A stretch of 64,000 bases of DNA from Amycolatopsis benzoatilytica AK 16/65. GTDB taxonomy: Bacteria; Actinomycetota; Actinomycetes; Mycobacteriales; Pseudonocardiaceae. Location: the NCBI RefSeq assembly GCF_000383915.1, contig NZ_KB912942.1:1124506-1188505 (forward strand), given 5' to 3'. This document shows positions 58,389-64,000 of this stretch, piece by piece. The number at the start of each line of letters is the position of its first letter. The stretch's first letter is position 1. The notes beneath the pieces were generated by a model. The model worked only from the letters and a program-made list of their open reading frames with translations. It was not told the DNA's origin and did no database searches. Both the position numbers and the translations under genes were made by a program.

Positions 58389-58640
58389 ATGAAGGCGATG
58401 TCGGTCTACTGGATCGTGTGGGCGTCCACGATGTTCGTGTCGTTCGCGATCCCCGAGTTCTGGGCGCTCGCCACCCACCACCCCGAGAACACGCTCTCGG
58501 AGAACTTCTGGCGGATGGAACAGTTCCTGCCCGGCCAGGACTTCATGCACTGGACCGCGCTGCACTACCTCATCGGGGTCACGCTCACCGTGTGGCTGCT
58601 CTGGTTGATCGGGCACCTGGTCTACGGAATCTGGCGATAG
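58389..58640 (+). CDS. Small membrane protein, first late gene
   Basis: 83-residue protein with two hydrophobic segments (YWIVWASTMFVSFAIPEFWALA, about 7-28, and HYLIGVTLTVWLLWLIGHLVYGIW, about 59-82). GGGAGG precedes the ATG. It resembles a holin in size and topology but lies before the terminase rather than with a lysin; no holin family is recognised. Expressed from the late promoter if the terminator is passed. Confidence 0.78.
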   Translation: MKAMSVYWIVWASTMFVSFAIPEFWALATHHPENTLSENFWRMEQFLPGQDFMHWTALHYLIGVTLTVWLLWLIGHLVYGIWR

Positions 58641-58642
58641 CG

Positions 58643-58792
58643 ATGGGCAGCGACCCGGCCTCGATCCGGTGGCTGCTCTCCCGCATCGACCGCGCGCTCG
58701 ACGTCGGCAACCGCCGCATCTTCATGGAACTCACCGGCCAGCTGAAAGCCGCGAAAACCAAGACCCGACAGCGGAAGGACGGAACCGCATGA
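58643..58792 (+). CDS. Short basic phage protein
   Basis: 49-residue helical, basic protein (IRWLLSRIDRALDVGNRRIFMELTGQLKAAKTKTRQRKDG). The ATG lies 2 bases after the previous stop, and its own stop overlaps the next ATG. Function unknown. Confidence 0.66.
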   Translation: MGSDPASIRWLLSRIDRALDVGNRRIFMELTGQLKAAKTKTRQRKDGTA

Positions 58793-59058
58793 GCACCCCC
58801 ACTGTCTGGAGCGGACGGCATCCAGGCACCCAGCACTTCGAAGCCCTGTTCGAGCACACGCACCTCCCGGAACACCTCGCGGAGATCAGCGCGCCGTTCG
58901 GCCGCCTCGCCGAGGCGCTCGTCGCCGCGCTGCCGGACGGCCCCGAACTGTCCGCCGGACTCCGCAAGCTGGTGGAGGCGAAGGACTGTTTCGTGCGCGC
59001 GCAGGTCGCCTACGTCAAGGCCGGCCGTCCGATGACCCCGATCGGCGGCGGCCGATGA
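58789..59058 (+). CDS. Small phage protein, unknown function
   Basis: 89-residue helical protein (GTQHFEALFEHTHLPEHLAEISAPFGRLAEALVAALPDGPELSAGLRKLVEAKDCFVRAQVAYVKAG). It resembles small proteins found just before terminase genes in actinophages, where they act in lysis or packaging is unknown. Overlaps the previous and next genes by 4 bases. Confidence 0.75.
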   Translation: MSTPTVWSGRHPGTQHFEALFEHTHLPEHLAEISAPFGRLAEALVAALPDGPELSAGLRKLVEAKDCFVRAQVAYVKAGRPMTPIGGGR

Positions 59059-59558
59059 TCGAGCACACCGTCCGCCTCACCGGCGAGCCCGGCACTTTCC
59101 AGCCCACCAGCCACAGCGAGTGGATCGGGCACCTCGTCGACGTCACCGGGTTGGACCCCGCGATGCATCACGTGCTGCGCGCCGTCGAGAACACCACCGA
59201 TGGCACCGCCAGCACACTCACTCTCTCGACCTACAGCGACGCCGGCCCCGACCTCGCCGCCGTGGTCTCCGTGCGCGTCGGCACCCCGCTCGCGAGCGTC
59301 CAGGCGTTCGTGAACGGCACGAAGATCGCGACGGCGCAGCTAGAAGCGCCGTTGCAGATCGGGCAGCCCGTGCGGGTCGCCGGCCAGATGTACACCGTGC
59401 AGGCCGTGTCCTACCCGGCACGCCAGCCGGACGGCACCACCGTCGGCGACGACTACCAGCGTGTGGACCTGGCGGCCGCGGTCGCGCCGGCGCTGGTCGC
59501 CGATCGCGGTCCGGCTCCCGCTCCCGCTCCCGCGCCGAACCCGCTCGGGCACGGCTGA
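59055..59558 (+). CDS. Phage protein upstream of terminase, unknown function
   Basis: 167-residue, strand-rich protein (TLSTYSDAGPDLAAVVSVRVGTPLASVQAFVNGTKIATAQLEAPLQIGQPVRVAGQMYTVQAVSYP). It ends in an alanine-proline repeat GPAPAPAPAPNPLGHG. No family recognised; a virion-associated or decoration role is possible. ATG overlaps the previous stop. Confidence 0.74.
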   Translation: MIEHTVRLTGEPGTFQPTSHSEWIGHLVDVTGLDPAMHHVLRAVENTTDGTASTLTLSTYSDAGPDLAAVVSVRVGTPLASVQAFVNGTKIATAQLEAPLQIGQPVRVAGQMYTVQAVSYPARQPDGTTVGDDYQRVDLAAAVAPALVADRGPAPAPAPAPNPLGHG

Positions 59559-59560
59559 CC

Positions 59561-60328
59561 GTGTCGACCGGCAACGGCCCGAACCCGAAGTGCACCGGGC
59601 GGGTGCCGCTCAAGGGCGACGACGGGCAGATGCTGCGGGACGAGAACGGGACCGTCCAAACCCGTGCCTGCAAGAACTACGCGATCGACGGCGCGACGGT
59701 GTGCGAGTCGCACGGCGGCCGGGCGCCGCAGGTGAAGGCGCGGGCGCAGGTGCGTGCCGAGGTGATGCGGTGGGGGCTCGGCGACGCGCACGCTGATCCG
59801 GCCGAGGTGCTGCTGCGGCTGGTGTCGCAGTCCGCGGCACGGGTCGAGCTGTACGGGCGGCTGCTGCAAGAGGCGTACGACGCTGCGGACCGGCTGCGGA
59901 AGGCGCACGCCGCGGAGCAGCTGGTCGCGGACACGGAGATCGAGTACGGGTTCGGCGGCGAGGGCGGCGACAGGGCCGAAGTCCAGACCGCGAAAAAGGA
60001 TCTTGAACGGATCTTCAACACCGGCGGTGTCGCCGCGCTGGTCGGCTACACCTACGACGACTCGAAAACCGGCGGGATCTACGCCACCGGCGAGCAGATC
60101 CGCGGCCTCGCCCAGCTGGAAGCCGCGGAGCGGGAACGCTGCGCCGGGTTCGCGGCGAAGGCGGTCGCGGCCGGGCTCGCGCAACGGCAGGTCGAGCTCG
60201 CGGAACGGCAGGGCGCGCTGCTGGTCGAGCTGCTGACGGCGGTCTTCGATGATCTTGGGCTGACCGAGGAGCAGAGGGAGGCGGCACCCGATGCCATCGA
60301 CCGCCACCTCCGCCTGGTCGCGGGCTGA
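59561..60328 (+). CDS. Terminase small subunit-like protein
   Basis: 255-residue protein preceding the large terminase. The first 60 residues hold a Cys/His cluster (PKCTGRVPLKGDD, RACKNYAIDGATVCESHGGRAPQ), a zinc motif seen in other actinophage genes at this place. The rest is helical with coiled-coil tendency (VELYGRLLQEAYDAADRLRKAHAAEQL, LAQLEAAERERCAGFAAKAVAAGLAQRQVELAERQGALLVELL). Assignment as small subunit rests on position and shape. It overlaps the large terminase by 38 bases. Confidence 0.72.
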   Translation: MSTGNGPNPKCTGRVPLKGDDGQMLRDENGTVQTRACKNYAIDGATVCESHGGRAPQVKARAQVRAEVMRWGLGDAHADPAEVLLRLVSQSAARVELYGRLLQEAYDAADRLRKAHAAEQLVADTEIEYGFGGEGGDRAEVQTAKKDLERIFNTGGVAALVGYTYDDSKTGGIYATGEQIRGLAQLEAAERERCAGFAAKAVAAGLAQRQVELAERQGALLVELLTAVFDDLGLTEEQREAAPDAIDRHLRLVAG

Positions 60329-61796
60329 CGTCTCCGCGTTTTCCTCGGCGACCGCGCAGATGCGGGCGGCGAACGAGGCGCGCCGCCTGTCGCGGGACGG
60401 TGCGCTGTGGACCCGGGAACGGCTCGGCGAGCATCTGTGGTCCAAACAGGTCGAGATCCTGAACTCGGTGCGGGACAACCGGTACACGGCAGTGAAAGCG
60501 TGCCACGGGCCGGGAAAGTCGCGGGTCGCCAGCCGCGCGGCCGCGTGGTGGATGGAAACCCACCCTGCCGGTACCGCGCGGGTCGTCACCACCGCGCCGA
60601 CCGGCGACCAGGTGAAGGCGATCCTCTGGTCGGAGATCAACAACGCGGCCAGCGTCGCGGAAGCCCGCGGAGAGCCGTTCCGAGGCAGGGTCAACGAAAC
60701 CGAGTGGAAGATCGGCAAGCAGCTGGTCGCGTTCGGCCGCAAACCGTCGGACTACAACCCGCACGCGTTCCAAGGGATCCACGCCCGCTACGTCCTCGTG
60801 ATCCTCGACGAGGCGTGCGGCATCGTGAAGCACTTCTGGACCGCCGCCCGCGCGATCACCACCGGCGAACACTGCCGCATCCTCGCGATCGGCAACCCCG
60901 ACGACCCCGGCAGCGAGTTCCGGCGGGTGTGCGGGAAAGAGGACTGGAACACGATCACCATCTCGGCGTTCGACACCCCGAACTTCACCGGCGAATGGGT
61001 GCCGCAGGAAGTCTCCGAAGCGCTCGTCGGACCGTCCTATGTGGAAGACATGCGGACCGAATACGGCGAGCAGTCCCCGGTGTACATCGCGAAAGTCCTC
61101 GGCGAGTTCCCCGACGACGCCGACGACGGCGTGGTCCGGTACAGCTCGCTCCGCGCCTGCACCCACCCCGAACCGCCGCCGCACACCGACGCCGAACAGT
61201 TGCCCGTCGAACTCGGCGTAGACCTCGGCGCCGGCGGCGACGAAACCGTCATCCAGGAACGCCGCGGCATGGTCGCCGGCCGAGTCTGGACCACCCGCAC
61301 CCGCGACAGCATGCAGGCCGTCGGGAAAATCGTCGAGGCGATCCGGGAAACCGGTGCCACCGCGGTGAAAGTCGACGTGATCGGCATCGGCTGGGGCATC
61401 GTCGGCCGGCTCCGCGAGCTCGCCGGCGAAGGAAAGATCACGGCATCGATCGTCGGCGTGAACGTCGCCGAAGCCTCGACGCAGCCGGAGAAGTACCGGA
61501 ACCTCCGGTCGCAGATCTGGTGGGAAGTCGGCCGCAAGCTTGCCGAGGACCGGGCGATCGACTTCTCGACGCTGGACACCGCCTATCGGGACAAGCTGTT
61601 CACGCAGCTGACCGCACCGAAATACGCGCTCGACAGCTCCGGCCGGATCGTGGTCGAACCCAAGGACGAAACCAAGATCCGGCTCGGCCGGTCCCCGGAC
61701 AACGCCGACGCCCTGCTCCTGGCCTACTACGCGCCGCGCGGTGCCGACTCCGTCGACTGGATGAAGCAGTTCGTGGCTGCACGCAAGGGGGTGTGA
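60291..61796 (+). CDS. Terminase large subunit
   Basis: DNA-packaging ATPase and nuclease of 501 aa. Walker A is CHGPGKS at residues 71-77, Walker B is LVILDEAC with Asp173 and Glu174. The C-terminal RNase H-like nuclease shows GVDLGAGGDE, VKVDVIGIGWG and DNADALLLAYY as its three acidic sites. NRYTAVKACHG and HAFQGIHARYVL fit the large-terminase family of siphophages. It overlaps the small-subunit gene and is followed 1 base later by the portal gene. Confidence 0.93.
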   Translation: MPSTATSAWSRADVSAFSSATAQMRAANEARRLSRDGALWTRERLGEHLWSKQVEILNSVRDNRYTAVKACHGPGKSRVASRAAAWWMETHPAGTARVVTTAPTGDQVKAILWSEINNAASVAEARGEPFRGRVNETEWKIGKQLVAFGRKPSDYNPHAFQGIHARYVLVILDEACGIVKHFWTAARAITTGEHCRILAIGNPDDPGSEFRRVCGKEDWNTITISAFDTPNFTGEWVPQEVSEALVGPSYVEDMRTEYGEQSPVYIAKVLGEFPDDADDGVVRYSSLRACTHPEPPPHTDAEQLPVELGVDLGAGGDETVIQERRGMVAGRVWTTRTRDSMQAVGKIVEAIRETGATAVKVDVIGIGWGIVGRLRELAGEGKITASIVGVNVAEASTQPEKYRNLRSQIWWEVGRKLAEDRAIDFSTLDTAYRDKLFTQLTAPKYALDSSGRIVVEPKDETKIRLGRSPDNADALLLAYYAPRGADSVDWMKQFVAARKGV

Positions 61797-61797
61797 G

Positions 61798-64000
61798 GTG
61801 GGCAAGCGCCGCAAGCAAGGCCGTCGACCGCCGCAGACCGTCCGTCGCGGCGGCCTCGGCATCCCCGACGCGGCGAAGGCGAACATCCCCACCGCCGCGC
61901 AGGGCGCACGCGACGCCTCCACCGCGGTCGCCTCGATGACGCAGCGAGGCCGCGGCCAGATCCAGCCCGGCTACGAACAGCAGGCGCTGCCGCGCCCGGA
62001 CATCTGGTACCAGAACCCGTTCGGGCCCGGTCTGCCGTCGATCCCGGTCGGCATCGACGCGCCCCGCCCGGACACGGGGCGCCCCGAGCCGCGGATCTTC
62101 GAATACTCGGTCGGCTGGAACCTGCCGGGCAAGCACAACCGGCTGCTGCCGTGGAAGCTGCTGCGCGACGCCGCCGACTTCATCCCGCTGTTCCGGCGTT
62201 GCATCGGGATCCGGCAGGACCGGATCGGCGCGCTCGACTGGGGCGTGCGGCTCACCAAAACCGCGATCCAGAACGCTGAACGCGACAACCCCGGCACGCC
62301 GCGGGTCGAGCTGGAGCGGAAGCTCCGCGACGAGAACGCCGCCGCGATCGAACGCTGCGAGGCGTTCTGGCAGATGCCGGACCGTCGCAACCGGCGCGGC
62401 TGGAACGCGTGGCTGCGGATTCTCCTCGAGGAAGTGTTCGTCGGGGACGCTCTCTCGATCTACCCCGTGTACACCTACGGCGGAGACCTGCACTCGCTGG
62501 AAATCCTCGACGGCACCACGATCAAACCGCTGCTCGACGAGCGCGGCGGCCGGCCGCAGCCGCCGTTCCCGGCGTTCCAGCAGATCCTGTGGGGTTACCC
62601 GCGGCGGGACCTGAGCATGGAGGTCGACGCGGACGGCGGCACCGGACCGTTGATGCCGTCCGACCAGCTGATTTACGAGCCGCGGAATCAGCGGGTGTGG
62701 ACCCCGTACGGGCACAGCGCGGTCGAGCAGGCCCTGTCGGACGGTGAGCTGTACATGCACCGGCACCGGTGGATGACGCTCGAATACACCGCGGGCAGCA
62801 TGCCGACGTCGCTGTTCGAGGTCGCGGCGGACGCGGGGTTGTCGCCGCAGCAGGTCGCGGAGCTGGAGCGGTATTTCAACGACCTGCACGCAGGCGACAG
62901 CGCGCAGCGGCAGCATGTGAACTTCCTGCCGCCGGGGATCGTGCCAAGCAGGGAAGGCGGCGGGGTCGCCGAACGGTACAAGCCGGACTACGACCTGCAC
63001 CTGATCAAGCTCGTCGCGTCGCACTTCGACACGACGCTGCCGGAGCTCGGGTTCACCGAGACGAACGGGCTCGGGTCGTCGGGTTTCCACGAGGGCCAGG
63101 AAAACGTCCAGGACCGCAAAGATCAGTCCCTGATCAAATGGTTGAAGCGGCTCCTCACCGACGTCACTCGCACCCAGCTCGGCGCGCCTGACGAACTGGA
63201 GTTCTACTTCCTCGGCCTGGATGACGAGGACGAAGCCGCCGCGGACGACGTCGAGCAGGGACGCCTGAACGGCGGCGTCATCACCCTGAACGAGCGGCGC
63301 GACCGGCTCGGCCTGCCGCGCTACGAGTTCGACGAGGCGGACATGCCCGCCCTGTTCACGCAGCGCGGCCTCGTGTTCCTCGAAGGCGCGTCGAGCCTGG
63401 AGCCGGCGGGGACGTTCATCACGCCGCCGCAGGCGCCGCCGGGCTCGCCGAACCCGAACACCGCGGCGATCCAAGCCGACGAAACCGGTGCCGCGGGGGA
63501 CCAGGACGGGGATGCGAACCCGGCCGAGCCCGAACCGGCGCAGCAGAAACCGCCGACGAACGCCGCCGGGACCGAGGCGGCCAAGAAAGCGGAGCTGGCG
63601 GCGTACCGAAAGTTCGCGGCGAAGGGCACGCGGGCGCGGGAGTTCCGGTGGCAGCACCACACCCCGGCCGAGGTCGACGCGATCAAGGCAGGTGGTGTCG
63701 ACCCAAAAGGCCCGGTGGCCAAGGAATGGCCAGGGTGGAAGGTCGACCAGGCGGCCGCGAAGCTGTGGGGGAAACGCATTTCGGCGGCTTTGACTAGGGC
63801 AGTGGACGCCCAGACCATCGCAGCTGACTGGCGGCATGCCCGGAAAGCAGCCCCGATCTACCCCGGCCAGGTCGACGCACAGTCCTGGCTGGCGCAGAAC
63901 GGGGTCACGGTCACCGCGACCCTCCGCGGCGTGCTGCGGGACGTCTACACCGACGGCTACCTGATCGGGGACCGGTCCGCGGCCGCGCTGCTCGCCAACG
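61798..64000 (+). CDS. Portal protein with C-terminal extension, runs off window
   Basis: Open frame of more than 734 codons from GTG 61798 to the window end. Residues about 90-550 are portal-like (LRDAADFIPLFRRCIGIRQDRIGALDW, GWNAWLRILLEEVFVGDALSIYP, YEPRNQRVWTPYGHSAVEQAL, FTETNGLGSSGFHEGQE). Residues about 600-734 are an additional alanine-rich part (FAAKGTRAREFRWQHHTPAEVDAI, VLRDVYTDGYLIGDRSAAALL) that resembles the MuF-like head-morphogenesis region sometimes fused to portals. The end is not seen, so its full length is unknown. Confidence 0.86.
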   Translation, partial: MGKRRKQGRRPPQTVRRGGLGIPDAAKANIPTAAQGARDASTAVASMTQRGRGQIQPGYEQQALPRPDIWYQNPFGPGLPSIPVGIDAPRPDTGRPEPRIFEYSVGWNLPGKHNRLLPWKLLRDAADFIPLFRRCIGIRQDRIGALDWGVRLTKTAIQNAERDNPGTPRVELERKLRDENAAAIERCEAFWQMPDRRNRRGWNAWLRILLEEVFVGDALSIYPVYTYGGDLHSLEILDGTTIKPLLDERGGRPQPPFPAFQQILWGYPRRDLSMEVDADGGTGPLMPSDQLIYEPRNQRVWTPYGHSAVEQALSDGELYMHRHRWMTLEYTAGSMPTSLFEVAADAGLSPQQVAELERYFNDLHAGDSAQRQHVNFLPPGIVPSREGGGVAERYKPDYDLHLIKLVASHFDTTLPELGFTETNGLGSSGFHEGQENVQDRKDQSLIKWLKRLLTDVTRTQLGAPDELEFYFLGLDDEDEAAADDVEQGRLNGGVITLNERRDRLGLPRYEFDEADMPALFTQRGLVFLEGASSLEPAGTFITPPQAPPGSPNPNTAAIQADETGAAGDQDGDANPAEPEPAQQKPPTNAAGTEAAKKAELAAYRKFAAKGTRAREFRWQHHTPAEVDAIKAGGVDPKGPVAKEWPGWKVDQAAAKLWGKRISAALTRAVDAQTIAADWRHARKAAPIYPGQVDAQSWLAQNGVTVTATLRGVLRDVYTDGYLIGDRSAAALLAN

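Larger units (their letters stand above)
40441..64000. mobile_element. Prophage (siphovirus-like), left part; right end outside window
   Basis: From the broken DHA2 gene rightward the gene order is that of a temperate tailed phage: tyrosine integrase, divergent repressor and Cro-like genes, early small genes, exonuclease, replication protein, resolvase, terminase and portal. Genes are short, overlap by 1 to 4 bases and mostly point right. About 23.5 kb are visible, and the structural genes after the portal and the right attachment site are missing. The exact left junction is near 40440 and cannot be fixed without the empty site. Confidence 0.92.

Noticed and set aside
61600..63837. Long minus-strand frame opposite the portal gene
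   Set aside because: The plus strand encodes terminase end and portal with clear family segments; the minus frame is its shadow.

Overview
The window is high-GC (about 70%) actinobacterial DNA. Gene content points to the Pseudonocardiaceae, most plausibly an Amycolatopsis: dense overlapping operons, GTG starts, a CsxA-like glucosaminidase, a DasR-type chitinase promoter and intergenic palindromic repeats. The genus is an inference from gene content, not a database result. It has two parts: a host chromosome arm (1 to about 40,440) and the left portion of an integrated tailed-phage genome (about 40,441 to 64,000) that runs off the right edge.

Host part. 2-9378: one operon of acyl-CoA dehydrogenase, acyl-CoA ligase, biotin-dependent acyl-CoA carboxylase beta and alpha, enoyl-CoA hydratase, a TIGR03084-type protein and an AtuA-type protein. 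This gene set parallels the Atu/leucine-type route, in which a branched enoyl-CoA is carboxylated, hydrated and cleaved. 10001-12721: HTH regulator, aldo/keto reductase, alpha/beta hydrolase. 13046-18133: three SDR dehydrogenases, an MHS-type MFS transporter and a PucR-type regulator. 18252-19403: secreted GH18 chitinase with a DasR-box-like promoter and a strong terminator. 19562-25416 (minus strand): a fatty-acyl catabolic operon with three acyl-CoA dehydrogenases, an APH-like kinase, a MaoC hydratase and a FabG-type reductase. 25528-27312: a DUF998 membrane protein and a J-domain/NERD protein. 27879-33173: permease, secreted GH2 exo-glucosaminidase-like enzyme and ROK kinase, a likely chitosan/glucosamine module. 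33424-40128: P450, AlkB, ArsR-type regulator, a secreted jelly-roll-like protein, RluA, DUF5313, MarR and an F420/flavin LLM oxidoreductase. Three repeat families lie between genes.

Prophage part. The C-terminal end of a DHA2 (EmrB/QacA-type) drug transporter is cut at 40,440, and a tyrosine integrase begins immediately beyond it, so the phage sits inside that host gene. The order is typical of a siphophage. First come the integrase, a proline-rich membrane protein, and a divergent repressor/Cro-like pair driven by apparently leaderless promoters. Small early genes follow, then a YqaJ exonuclease, DUF2303, and a winged-helix replication protein with iterons and DnaA boxes inside its coding sequence. 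Next are an Arr-like ADP-ribosyltransferase, a frameshifted gene, a RusA-like resolvase and small zinc-ribbon proteins. A separately controlled leftward cassette follows, then a late promoter closely followed by an intrinsic terminator, the small and large terminase, and an open-ended portal gene.

Most notable: the candidate phage replication origin at 50,295-50,572; the promoter-terminator pair at 58,285-58,368; the insulated leftward cassette with paired operators at 56,794-57,858; and the Arr-like protein at 50,793-51,182. No tRNA, rRNA, CRISPR array or insertion sequence was seen.
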